Assembly: GCF_018304965.1 (NCBI RefSeq)
Contig: NZ_JAGQED010000001.1
Location: forward strand, 310,001-374,000
Reading direction: 5' to 3'
Origin: Collimonas antrihumi
Lineage (GTDB): Bacteria; Pseudomonadota; Gammaproteobacteria; Burkholderiales; Burkholderiaceae_D
Length of the DNA: 64,000 nt
In this document: positions 1 to 8,920 of the stretch, in pieces
Position numbering within the stretch: position 1 is the first letter of the stretch
Layout of the letters: the number at the start of each line of letters is the position of its first letter
Notes under the pieces: generated by a model
Told to the model about the DNA's origin: nothing
Seen by the model: the letters and a program-made list of their open reading frames with translations, nothing else
Databases searched by the model: none
Made by a program: the position numbers and the translations under genes

Positions 1-141
1 TTACAGCCGTTCCTGACGCTGCTGGGAGCCGCATTGATACTGGGCGAGGCTTTGGATAGCAGCAATATATTGTTTGCCTTGACAGTGCTGGTGGTGGTGG
101 CGTTTGGCCGCAAGATGGCGGTGCGGCGGCAAGCGGCATAG
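1..141 (+). CDS. C-terminal end of a DMT/EamA-type transporter (partial)
   Basis: Only the last 46 codons are in the window, read from the first base to a TAG stop. The segment starts LQPFLTLLGAALILGE, runs through a hydrophobic helix (residues about 23-35) and ends in a basic tail, RKMAVRRQAA. The QPFLTLL..LLGE pattern is typical of the last two helices of drug/metabolite transporters of the EamA family, where an acidic residue sits near the end of helix 9. The substrate cannot be told from the fragment. The 5' part lies outside the window, so this is a call from a short hydrophobic piece. Confidence 0.5.
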   Translation, partial: LQPFLTLLGAALILGEALDSSNILFALTVLVVVAFGRKMAVRRQAA

Positions 142-288
142 CAAAATATAAAGCCGGGCATTCGCAAACCTGGCGGTAGGTGAGATAATCACACATTGGC
201 CGGGATTGAACCGGCTGTATCCCATTTATCCCGTCATTGCTGCTGACGCCAAAAGCGCCGGCAAATGATCTCTTTTTCGGAGTGTCAG

Positions 289-747
289 ATGTCTGTATAT
301 GAAAAGTTGCAAGCCCTGAATATCACGCTGCCTGCGGTAGTTACGCCTGCTGCCGCTTATGTGATGTACGCCCAAAGCGGCAACACGGTTTACCTGTCCG
401 GTCATTTGCCTAAGAAAGACGGCAAGATCTGGGTCGGCCAACTGGGCAAGGACACTACTACGGAAGAAGCCAAATTGGCGGCACGCAGCATTGCGATCGA
501 TCTGATCGCTACTTTGCAAGCAGCTTGCGGCGGCGATTTGAAGCGTGTCAAACGCATCGTCAAGCTGATGAGCCTGGTCAATTCAACGCCTGATTTCACG
601 GAACAGCACCTGGTTACCAACGGCGCCTCCGAATTGATCGGCGAAGTGTTTGGCGAGCAAGGCAAGCATGCCCGTTCCGCATTTGGTGTAGCACAGCTGC
701 CGTTGGGCGCCTGCGTGGAAATTGAAATGATTGCTGAACTGGAGTAG
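289..747 (+). CDS. RidA/YjgF/UK114-family protein
   Basis: This 152-residue protein belongs to the RidA family, whose best-known members hydrolyse reactive enamine/imine intermediates made by PLP enzymes. The family core is visible: VYLSGHLPK near residue 40 and the C-terminal HARSAFGVAQLPLGACVEIEMIAEL, which keeps the Arg of the PARS motif used by active RidA enzymes. I chose the ATG at 289 because CGGAG lies 6 bases upstream; an ATG at 265 would add eight residues without a comparable ribosome site. The next gene is a PLP aminotransferase, which fits a damage-control role, though this is inference. It is longer than E. coli RidA (128 residues), so it belongs to a more distant subgroup. Confidence 0.85.
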   Translation: MSVYEKLQALNITLPAVVTPAAAYVMYAQSGNTVYLSGHLPKKDGKIWVGQLGKDTTTEEAKLAARSIAIDLIATLQAACGGDLKRVKRIVKLMSLVNSTPDFTEQHLVTNGASELIGEVFGEQGKHARSAFGVAQLPLGACVEIEMIAELE

Positions 748-910
748 TCCTCGAAACGCAGTGGCGTAACACTGGTAGCGCTATCCGCTGCCAGCCCAGG
801 AGACGGCAGATCATAAAAATCCACGGGCTGTTGCAATCCGGTTTGAGTTTCGGCTCAGGCCGGGCAATTGACAACAGTCACTCAGAATAAGATCACTTGA
901 AGAGAATTGT

Positions 911-2104
911 ATGAAAATCGAAAATCCAACACCGCTGCAATGGCATTTTTCGCAGCGCGCACAGAAATTGCAAAGCTCGGCGATCCGTGAAATCCTCAAG
1001 ATCACCATGCGCCCGGAAATCATTTCCTTCGCCGGCGGCCTGCCGTCGCCGGCCACTTTCCCGGTCGAGCAATTGAAAGTAGCGTTTGACAAAGTGCTGT
1101 CGGAACAAGGCAAGGTTGCTTTGCAATACGGTCCTACCGACGGTTATGGTCCGCTGCGCGAGTGGGTCGCCAATTCCTTGTCGACCAACGGCGTCAAGAT
1201 CATGGCGGATCAAGTCATGATGACTTCCGGTTCGCAGCAGGGCCTGGATTTGCTGGGCAAGGTATTGATCGACGAAGGCAGCAAGGTGTTGGTGGAAACG
1301 CCTAGTTACCTGGGTGCTTTGCAAGCCTTTTCCCTGTATGGTCCTGAGTTCGTCTCGGTGCCTGCCGATGACGGTGGCCTGATCCCTGAAACCGTGGCGA
1401 CTCTGAGGCAGGGCGCACGCATGTTATATGCATTGCCTAATTTCCAGAATCCTACCGGCCGCACCTTGTCGGTAGAGCGCCGTCACGCCCTGGTAGACAT
1501 CTGCGCGCGTCTCGGCTTGCCGCTGATCGAAGATGATCCTTACGGCGCACTCAGCTATCGCACCGAACCGTTGCCGAAGATGCTGAGCATGAATCCGGGC
1601 GGGGTGATTTACATGGGTTCCTTCTCGAAGATCCTGACGCCGGGGATACGCCTGGGTTACGTGGTAGCGCCGCGGCCGCTGATCGAGAAGCTGGAGCAAG
1701 CCAAGCAAGCGACCGACCTGCATACCGCGCAACTGACGCAAATGGTGGTGTACCAGACTATCAAGGACGGTTTCCTCGATCAGCATATCCCGACTATCCG
1801 CAAGTTGTATTCGGATCAGTGCGACGCCATGCTGGATGCGCTGAAGACCTATTTCCCGGCCGGCACCAGCTGGACCAGGCCAGAAGGCGGCATGTTTATC
1901 TGGGTGACTTTGCCCAAGCATATCGACAGCATGAAATTGCTGGACGAGGCAGTGGCGCAGCATGTAGCGTTTGTGCCGGGCGGGCCGTTCTACGGCAACA
2001 CGCCGGAACAGCATACCTTGCGCTTGAGTTTCGTGACCGTGCCGCCGGCAAAGATACGCGAAGGGATCGAGCGGCTGGGTAAGCTGATCGCTTCTAAAAT
2101 CTGA
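911..2104 (+). CDS. PLP-dependent class I/II aminotransferase
   Basis: The 397-residue protein has the aspartate-aminotransferase fold signatures: ALPNFQNPTGRTLS near residue 177, the PLP-lysine segment GSFSKILTPGIRLGYV near residue 237, and a C-terminal small domain with GGMFIWVTLP. It resembles the 2-aminoadipate/multisubstrate aminotransferases related to the catalytic half of MocR regulators (LysN type), but it has no N-terminal GntR domain. The exact amino donor cannot be read from sequence. A weak purine-rich site (AAGAGA) precedes the ATG. It is probably transcribed alone or with the RidA gene 163 bp upstream, and it ends at a strong hairpin shared with the convergent parC. Confidence 0.88.
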   Translation: MKIENPTPLQWHFSQRAQKLQSSAIREILKITMRPEIISFAGGLPSPATFPVEQLKVAFDKVLSEQGKVALQYGPTDGYGPLREWVANSLSTNGVKIMADQVMMTSGSQQGLDLLGKVLIDEGSKVLVETPSYLGALQAFSLYGPEFVSVPADDGGLIPETVATLRQGARMLYALPNFQNPTGRTLSVERRHALVDICARLGLPLIEDDPYGALSYRTEPLPKMLSMNPGGVIYMGSFSKILTPGIRLGYVVAPRPLIEKLEQAKQATDLHTAQLTQMVVYQTIKDGFLDQHIPTIRKLYSDQCDAMLDALKTYFPAGTSWTRPEGGMFIWVTLPKHIDSMKLLDEAVAQHVAFVPGGPFYGNTPEQHTLRLSFVTVPPAKIREGIERLGKLIASKI

Positions 2105-2116
2105 TTCTGCAGTTGC

Positions 2117-2190
2117 GTAGGGTGGGCAGGATTTTCCGCCCACGCGGATGGTTGCATCTCTGCATGGGCAGAAAATCCTGCCCACCCTAC
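2117..2190. repeat. Inverted repeat with 20-bp perfect arms
   Basis: The left arm (2117-2136, beginning GTAGGGTGGGCAGG) and the right arm (2171-2190, ending CCTGCCCACCCTAC) are perfectly complementary over 20 bases, with 34 bases between them that can extend the stem with mismatches. It lies between the aminotransferase stop and the terminator shared with parC. A second, shorter relative (GGGTGGGCA...GCCCACGCG) lies at 30002-30029, so this looks like a dispersed palindromic unit. I recall similar GTAGGGTGGGC elements in other proteobacterial genomes, but cannot search here. Confidence 0.75.
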
Positions 2191-2210
2191 ATGGCATACG
2201 TAGCCAAATG

Positions 2211-2239
2211 AAAAAAGCCGACTTCAAGCCGGCTTTTTT
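2211..2239. terminator. Bidirectional rho-independent terminator
   Basis: AAAAAAGCCG at 2211-2220 pairs with CGGCTTTTTT at 2230-2239 around a 9-base loop, giving a U-tract on both strands. It separates the plus-strand aminotransferase from parC on the minus strand, whose stop is at 2245. Confidence 0.85.
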
Positions 2240-2244
2240 CATTT

Positions 2245-4563
2245 TCAGGTCTGCGCAGTCAGCGTCGACGGTTTCAGTTTCGATTCCAGCATTTTCCCTT
2301 TGCGCGCCCGCTTGCCGATATGCGGCGCCAGTCCCGATGCCGACAGAGCCACTTGTTGCGCCTTGCCGCCACGGCCGATGCCAGTCACCAGCACACCGCG
2401 CTGGCTGATCGGCTGTGCCGCCAGCAATTTCTCGTTGTTCTCCAGTTCCATCAGGATCACACCGCGGCCGCCATTGCTGAGCGTTTTGCATTCGTCCAGG
2501 CCGAACACCAGCAACCGGCCCTTTTCCGACAGGCAAGCGATGGCGCTGGCGCCACTGGTCAATGCCTGCGGCGGCAAAGGTAGATCGCCCTCATCCAGCG
2601 TGACATACGATTTGCCCGCTTTCACCCGGCTCAGCATATCGCCGATCTTGGCGGTGAAACCGTAGCCGCCTGAGCTGGCCAGCAGCAACATCAGATCGGA
2701 TGGGCCGGCAAAATAGTGCAGTATGCTGCTGCCGTTAGCCAGGTCGATCAGGGTAGTGATAGGCACGCCGTCGCCGCGCGCATTGGGTAAGCTCGCCACC
2801 GATACGGAGTAGATGCGGCCGTTGGAGCCGAAGGTCAGCAGGTTGTCGACGGTACGGCATTCGAACGCGCCGTACAAGGTATCGCCGGCTTTGAAACCGA
2901 ACTGGCTGGCATCATGGCCGTGGCCGGTACGCGCCCGCACCCAGCCCTTTTGAGAAATGATGACAGTCACCGCTTCATCGACGATCCTGGTTTCCACCAC
3001 AGCTTTTTCCGCTGCTTCGATCAGCGTACGGCGGGCATCGCCAAACTGCTTCTGGTCGGCTTCGATTTCCTTGATAACCAGGCGTTTCATCGACGCCGGA
3101 TTGTCGAGCAAGTCGACCAGCGTCGCTTTTTCATTACGCAGCTCAGCCAGTTCCTGCTGAATCTTGATCGACTCCAGGCGCGCCAGCTGACGCAAGCGGA
3201 TTTCAAGGATGTCTTCGGCCTGGCGATCGGACAGGTTGAACGCCGTAATCAGCGCCGGCTTCGGCTCATCCGATTCGCGGATGATCTTGATGACCTTGTC
3301 GATATTCAGCAAGATCGCTTCGCGGCCTTCCAAGATATGGATGCGGTCTTCGATTTTTTGCAGCTTGAACTGCGAGCGGCGGGTAATGGTAGTGAAGCGG
3401 AAGGCGATCCACTCGCGCAAGATCATGCCCAGGCCCTTCTGGCGCGGACGGCCATCGCCGCCGATCATCACCAGATTGATCGAGGCGCTGCTTTCCAGCG
3501 AGGTATGGGCCAACAGCATGTTGGTGAATTCGGTCTGGTCCAGGTTCTTCGATTTCGGCTCGAACACCAGGCGCACCGGCGCATCGCGTCCCGATTCGTC
3601 GCGTACCGTATCGAGTACCGACAAGATGGACGTCTTGAGCGCCAGCTGTTCCGGCGTCAGGGTTTTCTTGCCGAGCTTGATTTTCGGATTGGTCAGCTCT
3701 TCGATTTCTTCCAGGATCTTTTGCGAGGAAGCGCCAGGCGGCAATTCTGTGACTACGGCCTGCCATTGGCCACGTGCCAGGTCTTCGATTTTCCAGGTGG
3801 CGCGCACCTTCAGGCTGCCGCGTCCGCTTTCGTACATCTCCGAAATTGCAGTGGCAGAGGTAATGATCTGGCCGCCGCCGGGGAAATCGGGACCGGGAAT
3901 GATTTGCATCAGTTCGACATGACTTAAATTCGGGTTGCGGATCAAGGCAACCGCTGCCTTGGCGACTTCCTGCAAATTGTGCGATGGAATTTCGGTAGCG
4001 AGACCGACCGCAATTCCGGAGGCGCCATTCAACAATACAAAGGGCAGGCGCGCCGGCAGCAGTTTCGGTTCTTCGGTGGAACCATCATAGTTGGGCTGGA
4101 AGTCGACCGTGCCCATGTCGATTTCTTCCAGCAGCAATCTGGCGATGGGCGTCAGGCGTGCCTCGGTATAACGCATCGCCGCAGCGCCGTCGCCGTCGCG
4201 CGAACCGAAGTTACCCTGGCCGTCGACCAGCGGATAACGCAGCGAGAAATCCTGGGTCATGCGCACCAGGGCGTCATACACCGATTGATCCCCGTGCGGA
4301 TGCAACTTACCCAGCACATCGCCGACCACCAGCGCCGATTTGCGCGGCTTGGCGGCGGCGTTCAGGCCGAGTTCGCTCATCGCGTAAAGGATGCGGCGCT
4401 GCACCGGCTTCTGGCCGTCGGAGACATCGGGCAAGGCGCGTCCCTTGACTACCGAAATGGCGTAGTCGAGGTAGGCGCGTTCAGCGAAAGTGGCAAGGGT
4501 TAAGGATTCAGCGTCCGGGGTTGGTGCATCTGGCGTAGCAAACAGATCGTTTTGGTCGGTCAT
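2245..4563 (-). CDS. parC: DNA topoisomerase IV subunit A
   Basis: ParC is the DNA-breaking subunit of topoisomerase IV, which unlinks daughter chromosomes as a ParC2ParE2 complex. The 772-residue protein shows the DNA gyrase A/ParC core: [20 protein letters not shown] at 41-60, HPHGD at 88-92, and the catalytic tyrosine in [10 protein letters not shown] (Tyr132). The C-terminal part (about 500-772) carries ParC-like beta-pinwheel blades rather than the full six-blade GyrA domain. At the quinolone-contact position equivalent to E. coli Ser80 it has Gln93 ([10 protein letters not shown]), with Asp97 in the place of Glu84. It is the last gene of parE-transglycosylase-parC, 25 bp downstream of the transglycosylase. 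Confidence 0.96.
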   Translation of the reverse strand: MTDQNDLFATPDAPTPDAESLTLATFAERAYLDYAISVVKGRALPDVSDGQKPVQRRILYAMSELGLNAAAKPRKSALVVGDVLGKLHPHGDQSVYDALVRMTQDFSLRYPLVDGQGNFGSRDGDGAAAMRYTEARLTPIARLLLEEIDMGTVDFQPNYDGSTEEPKLLPARLPFVLLNGASGIAVGLATEIPSHNLQEVAKAAVALIRNPNLSHVELMQIIPGPDFPGGGQIITSATAISEMYESGRGSLKVRATWKIEDLARGQWQAVVTELPPGASSQKILEEIEELTNPKIKLGKKTLTPEQLALKTSILSVLDTVRDESGRDAPVRLVFEPKSKNLDQTEFTNMLLAHTSLESSASINLVMIGGDGRPRQKGLGMILREWIAFRFTTITRRSQFKLQKIEDRIHILEGREAILLNIDKVIKIIRESDEPKPALITAFNLSDRQAEDILEIRLRQLARLESIKIQQELAELRNEKATLVDLLDNPASMKRLVIKEIEADQKQFGDARRTLIEAAEKAVVETRIVDEAVTVIISQKGWVRARTGHGHDASQFGFKAGDTLYGAFECRTVDNLLTFGSNGRIYSVSVASLPNARGDGVPITTLIDLANGSSILHYFAGPSDLMLLLASSGGYGFTAKIGDMLSRVKAGKSYVTLDEGDLPLPPQALTSGASAIACLSEKGRLLVFGLDECKTLSNGGRGVILMELENNEKLLAAQPISQRGVLVTGIGRGGKAQQVALSASGLAPHIGKRARKGKMLESKLKPSTLTAQT

Positions 4564-4588
4564 GGAGAGTCGGTGTTTATTCTGGTAT

Positions 4589-5494
4589 TTATTCGATAAA
4601 AGGTGTTGCCGCTGCGGGCATTGCTACAGCTGGCGGAATAGGTGTCGCGGCTACCGGCGGCATGTCGGCCGGCATGTTGCTGCGCCCGGGGATCACCAGG
4701 CGGATGCGCTTCATGCCGGCAGTGCGGCTGTCAACCCGGCTGTCAACCCGGCCGTCAACCCGGCCGTCAACCTTGCCATCAGCCGGCTGTCCAAATGCCG
4801 GTTTGTACAATTGATAAAATTGCCGCACCAGTTGTACATACATACGTGTTTCAGGATACGGCGGCACCTTGTTATTGTACTTTTGTACTGCGCCTTCGCC
4901 GGCGTTGTAAGAGGCAATCACCAGCTCTTGCTGGGCCGGATAGAGCTTCAGCAAATCGCGCAGATAGCGCGCGCCCAGGCGGATATTGGTACGCGGGTCG
5001 GTGAGTTTTTGCTGAATCGGTTTTTTGTTGTCGCCGGTCAGGCCATAGCGTTCAGCCGTGGCCGGCATGATTTGCATCAGGCCGATCGCGCCTTTCGGCG
5101 ATACCGCACCGGGATTGAAGCCGGATTCAGCGGCCATCACCGCCTTCAGCAACGCTGGCTCCAGCGCAAACTCTTGCGCTGCCTGGTCTACCATCGCTTC
5201 GTATTTTTTCAAATTCGGATGTTGCGACAGGTAGCGAAACAGCGGACTGCTACGCACCTTCGGATCGAGCGGCTTGACGCTGCCGGGGGCTAGCTGGGAT
5301 GAGTCGAAAAAGCCGTCGCCGCGGATGAAAAGTTGATAACGGTTATCCAGTTTCTCAGTCGAGAAATGTCCCATGCCATCCGCATCGATATAGCCGAAGA
5401 TATCCGCGCGCGCGCTGCCGACCGTGGTCAGTAGTGCGAGCGTCAGCAGAGTACCTGTGAAAAATCGGCTCAAATGATGGCGGAGTTGCTTCAT
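4589..5494 (-). CDS. Lytic transglycosylase, SLT domain, secreted
   Basis: The 301-residue protein starts with a basic, hydrophobic signal peptide (about 1-30, ending ARA). It carries a GH23 soluble-lytic-transglycosylase domain: [20 protein letters not shown] with the catalytic Glu in AES, then [21 protein letters not shown] and [10 protein letters not shown]. Such enzymes cleave the MurNAc-GlcNAc bond of peptidoglycan to 1,6-anhydro ends in the periplasm. After the domain comes a low-complexity tail, [19 protein letters not shown], encoded by a 12-bp tandem repeat, and a Pro/Ala-rich end. It sits between parE and parC on the same strand (185 bp after parE, 25 bp before parC), an unusual placement for a cell-wall enzyme. 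Confidence 0.9.
   Translation of the reverse strand: MKQLRHHLSRFFTGTLLTLALLTTVGSARADIFGYIDADGMGHFSTEKLDNRYQLFIRGDGFFDSSQLAPGSVKPLDPKVRSSPLFRYLSQHPNLKKYEAMVDQAAQEFALEPALLKAVMAAESGFNPGAVSPKGAIGLMQIMPATAERYGLTGDNKKPIQQKLTDPRTNIRLGARYLRDLLKLYPAQQELVIASYNAGEGAVQKYNNKVPPYPETRMYVQLVRQFYQLYKPAFGQPADGKVDGRVDGRVDSRVDSRTAGMKRIRLVIPGRSNMPADMPPVAATPIPPAVAMPAAATPFIE
4726..4773. repeat. 12-bp tandem repeat inside the transglycosylase gene
   Basis: Four near-identical units of GGCTGTCAACCC (the last two with GGCC) run in tandem from 4726 to 4773. On the minus strand they keep frame and encode the repeated VDSR/VDGR tail. Being a multiple of three, copy changes would alter tail length without a frameshift. 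Confidence 0.9.
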
Positions 5495-5679
5495 TGTTAC
5501 TTTAAGTGGTCGGAGCTGCGGATGAGCGGCAAGCTGAGTTGAGCTACAGAAGCGGTGATGCGTACAACTGCGCAGTATAGCCGCGTAAAACTCCGACCAT
5601 GATAATACGTTTTGCCGATACGGATGGCTGGCACCGATAAAGGCGCCATAGTTATTAAAGGGAAATTTTTTAAATACCT

Positions 5680-7671
5680 TTAAATATCCGCCTCGGCCTC
5701 ATTCCCATGCTCTTCGATCCAGGCCCGGCGTGCCGCAGCTTCGCCCTTGCCCATCAGCATATTGAAGCGGTTCTCCGACGCTTCCAGGTCGAAATTGCCG
5801 AGCGTGACCGGCAGCAACCTGCGCGTATCCGGATTCATCGTGGTTTCCCACAATTGTTCGGCATTCATTTCGCCCAGGCCTTTGAAGCGGGAGATAGACC
5901 AGGCGGTGTCCTTGACGCCGTCCTTGCGCAATTTATCTTCAATGGCTTCCAGCTCGCCATCGTCCAGGGCATAAATCTTCTGCGCCGGCTTCTTGCCGCG
6001 TGCCGGAGCATCGACCCGGTATAGTGGCGGCCGGGCGATGCAGATATTGCCGCGATCGATCAATTGCGGGAAGTGGCGGAAAAACAAGGTCAGCAATAAC
6101 ACCTGGATGTGCGAACCGTCGACGTCCGCATCGGACAGGATGCAGATCTTGCCATAACGCAGGCCGCTGAAATCGATGGTGTCGGCTTTGCTGTGAGGAT
6201 CGACGCCGATGGCGACCGCGATATCGTGGATTTCATTGTTGGCGAACAGCCGGTCGCGCTCTGTTTCCCAGGAATTCAGCACCTTGCCGCGCAACGGCAG
6301 GATCGCCTGGAATTCCTTGTCGCGGCCCATTTTTGCCGAGCCGCCGGCGGAATCGCCCTCGACCAGGAACAGTTCATTACGGGTGATATCGCTGGATTCG
6401 CAATCGGTCAGTTTGCCAGGCAGCACGGCAACCCCGGAGGATTTTTTCTTTTCGACTTTTTGTGCCGAACGCAGGCGGTTCTGGGCCTGCTTGATCACCA
6501 GATCGGCCAGTTTCTTGCCGTATTCAACGTGTTGGTTCAGCCACAGTTCCAGCGCCGGACGGGTATAGGTGGACACCAGCCGCACCGCATCGCGTGAATT
6601 CAAGCGTTCCTTGATCTGGCCCTGGAATTGCGGGTCCAGCACCTTGGCGGACAAGACGAATGAGACGCGCGCAAACACATCTTCCGGCAACAGCTTGACG
6701 CCCTTAGGCAGCAGCGAATGCATTTCGACGAAACTTTTGACGGCACCGAACAAGCCTTCGCGCAAGCCGGATTCATGGGTGCCGCCGGCTGAAGTCGGGA
6801 TCAGGTTGACATAGGATTCGCGCACGATGGCGCCGTCCTCGGTCCAGGCGACTACCCAGGCCGCGCCTTCGCCTTCGGCAAATCCTTCGGCGTCGGCATT
6901 GGCGTATTGCTCACCTTCGAACAGGGGAATCAGTGGCTCGGCATTCGAGGATTGCGCCAGCGATTCCATCAGATAGCCGCGCAAGCCTTGATCGTATTGC
7001 CAGGTTTGGCTATCGCCGTTCTTGGCGTTCAGCAGCGTGACCTTGACGCCAGGCAGCAGCACCGCTTTGGAGCGCAGCAAGCGCTGCAATTCCGGTTGCG
7101 AGATCGCCGGCGAGTCGAAATATTTGGGATTCGGCCAGGCGGTGACGCGAGTACCCGATTTCTTGTTGTCTTCACGGCTGAGTGGTTGCGATTTCAATTT
7201 TTCAATCACATCGCCATCGGCAAACACCATGTGATGCATGCCGCCTTCGCGCCAGACCGTGATTTCCAGACGTGAGGAGAGGGCGTTGGTGACCGAGACG
7301 CCGACCCCGTGCAGGCCGCCGGAAAACGAATAGGCGCCGCCGCTGCCTTTGTCGAACTTGCCGCCAGCGTGCAAGCGGGTAAATACGATTTCTACCGTCG
7401 GAACTTTCTCTTCCGGATGCATGCCGACTGGAATGCCGCGGCCATCATCCTCGACGCTGACGCTGCCGTCGGTATTCAGTGTGACCAGGATATTCTTGCA
7501 AAATCCGCCGAGAGCTTCGTCCGAGGCATTGTCAATCACTTCCTGAATGATATGCAGCGGATTTTCGGTGCGGGTGTACATGCCCGGGCGTTGCTTGACC
7601 GGCTCCAGGCCCTTCAGTACACGGATCGATGATTCGCTATAGTCAGATTGCGGTGATTTTTTGGTTGCCAT
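5680..7671 (-). CDS. parE: DNA topoisomerase IV subunit B
   Basis: ParE is the ATPase subunit of topoisomerase IV. The 663-residue protein has the GHKL ATP-binding fold at the N-terminus (VLKGLEPVKQRPGMYT, EVIDNASDEA with the catalytic Glu, DDGRGIPV, GGLHGVGVSVTNAL). It also has the TOPRIM metal-binding elements LVEGDSAGGSAKMGRD and LSDADVDGSHIQ, and a C-terminal FKGLGEMNAEQLWETTM block. Length and order match ParE rather than GyrB, which would be near 800 residues. It is the first gene of the minus-strand run that continues with the transglycosylase and parC. An AT-rich 304-bp gap upstream should hold its promoter. Confidence 0.96.
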   Translation of the reverse strand: MATKKSPQSDYSESSIRVLKGLEPVKQRPGMYTRTENPLHIIQEVIDNASDEALGGFCKNILVTLNTDGSVSVEDDGRGIPVGMHPEEKVPTVEIVFTRLHAGGKFDKGSGGAYSFSGGLHGVGVSVTNALSSRLEITVWREGGMHHMVFADGDVIEKLKSQPLSREDNKKSGTRVTAWPNPKYFDSPAISQPELQRLLRSKAVLLPGVKVTLLNAKNGDSQTWQYDQGLRGYLMESLAQSSNAEPLIPLFEGEQYANADAEGFAEGEGAAWVVAWTEDGAIVRESYVNLIPTSAGGTHESGLREGLFGAVKSFVEMHSLLPKGVKLLPEDVFARVSFVLSAKVLDPQFQGQIKERLNSRDAVRLVSTYTRPALELWLNQHVEYGKKLADLVIKQAQNRLRSAQKVEKKKSSGVAVLPGKLTDCESSDITRNELFLVEGDSAGGSAKMGRDKEFQAILPLRGKVLNSWETERDRLFANNEIHDIAVAIGVDPHSKADTIDFSGLRYGKICILSDADVDGSHIQVLLLTLFFRHFPQLIDRGNICIARPPLYRVDAPARGKKPAQKIYALDDGELEAIEDKLRKDGVKDTAWSISRFKGLGEMNAEQLWETTMNPDTRRLLPVTLGNFDLEASENRFNMLMGKGEAAARRAWIEEHGNEAEADI

Positions 7672-7975
7672 TCAGTTGGGATGAGTTAAATATAAATTAT
7701 TGGTTTGAGGCTAATTTGAGACGCATTGTCAATCGATGCATAGATTACTCGTTATTATCCCTGCGCATTCTAATGAAAAAGCCGTTCGCTTGCGCATGCA
7801 AGGTGCGTTAAATGAAATATATCAATCAAAGACGTCAGGGATGAATCGCCCATTCTATTGATGGTTGGCAATAAAATGTTGTTGTTTTGCACAGTATGTT
7901 GATAAAAATAAAAGTTACATAAAGACACTGGTATCATATTTTTGCCAGCGTTCGCGCAGCAGGGGAGCATAAAAA
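7672..7975. other. Divergent intergenic region between parE and the double-receiver gene
   Basis: This AT-rich stretch should carry the promoters of parE (minus) and of the gene at 7976 (plus). On the plus strand an extended -10 element (TGG followed by TATCAT, 7929-7937) lies 38 bp before the start codon, and a good ribosome site (GGGGAG) precedes the ATG. I found no convincing -35, operator or small RNA. Confidence 0.45.
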
Positions 7976-8815
7976 ATGAAAAACCATAACGCACCATTTG
8001 CCATCCGATTCATTGGATTTTCTGCGCGCGAAATCAATATTTTCGACGCCACTTTTTCGGTCGAGCAAAACCGCCCGAGACAATATTACCGTTTGTCCGC
8101 AGACAGCCTGCAGGAGCCCGATCTGTATCTGGTGAACGCCGACGATCTGAAAGCCCTGGCGACCCTGGCCGATATGGAACCGAACAACCTGCGGCCAGTC
8201 TTGCTGGTGGGCGCACCTCAGGTGGAACTGCCGTTTGCCACCGTCGAGCGGCCGATACGCTGGCTGAAATTGTTCGACGCGCTGGATACCTTGATCGAAC
8301 GGCGCTTGATTATGCTTGCCAAGCAAAATCGCGCTAATGGAGCATTGCTCAACAGTCTGCCGGAACGTCGCCGGCGTGAACGTCTCGACCTGGATTTGAC
8401 CGACCCGCTTGAATATGAGCGTATGCGTAGCAAATCCCCGCAGAGCGATCGTATCCTGGTGATTGATGAACAATCGACGTTTCGCGACGACCTGGCAGTT
8501 ACCATGGCCGATCATGTGGTGCCGGTCGAGTGGGTCGGCAGTCCCGAGGCGGCCGCAGAGGTTTATACGCAGCTAAGCATCTCGGTGGTGCTGATCAATC
8601 CGCAACTGACGCGGTTTGATCCCTATGATTTGTGCAGCAGCATCAAACAACAGCATGAAAGCACCAGGATTGCGGTTATTTTCCTGATTGACAAAGACTT
8701 CGCCTACGACCATGTGCGGGCGCAGCAGGCCGCATGCGACGGTTTTCTGAGCAGGCACCTGGATCAGTCGCAGATATTGCTGGCGCTGGGGAAATTCTTG
8801 TCGTTGCGGCGGTAA
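7976..8815 (+). CDS. Protein with two degenerate receiver-like domains
   Basis: I do not recognise a named family for this 279-residue protein, but both halves read like response-regulator receiver folds. The N-terminal half has DLYLVNADD (50-57), RPVLLVGAP and ERPIRWLKLFDAL. The C-terminal half has DRILVIDEQ (159-166), SVVLINPQL (203-211), IAVIFLID and DGFLSRHLDQSQILLAL. In each, the position of the phosphorylated Asp is Asn (N54 and N208), and the Lys that normally precedes the last helix appears replaced by Arg (R92, R260). It is therefore probably a phosphorylation-independent scaffold or sensor. It has no output domain and no kinase neighbour. A GGGGAG ribosome site supports the ATG. Confidence 0.7.
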   Translation: MKNHNAPFAIRFIGFSAREINIFDATFSVEQNRPRQYYRLSADSLQEPDLYLVNADDLKALATLADMEPNNLRPVLLVGAPQVELPFATVERPIRWLKLFDALDTLIERRLIMLAKQNRANGALLNSLPERRRRERLDLDLTDPLEYERMRSKSPQSDRILVIDEQSTFRDDLAVTMADHVVPVEWVGSPEAAAEVYTQLSISVVLINPQLTRFDPYDLCSSIKQQHESTRIAVIFLIDKDFAYDHVRAQQAACDGFLSRHLDQSQILLALGKFLSLRR

Positions 8816-8920
8816 AAGACACTGCGGAAACCGCGGAAACAGCAGAAAGTACAGTAACTGCAAGCAGCAACGCCGCGAACCACAATTTCGTATCGGCTTT
8901 ATTTGCAGGTGGTTTGCCGC

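Noticed and set aside
899-910. TTGACA near 865-873 considered as the aminotransferase promoter
   Set aside because: No -10-like hexamer lies at a suitable distance before the start codon.
2914-3927. Plus-strand open frame (337 codons) opposite parC
   Set aside because: A shadow of parC with no independent ribosome site or motif.
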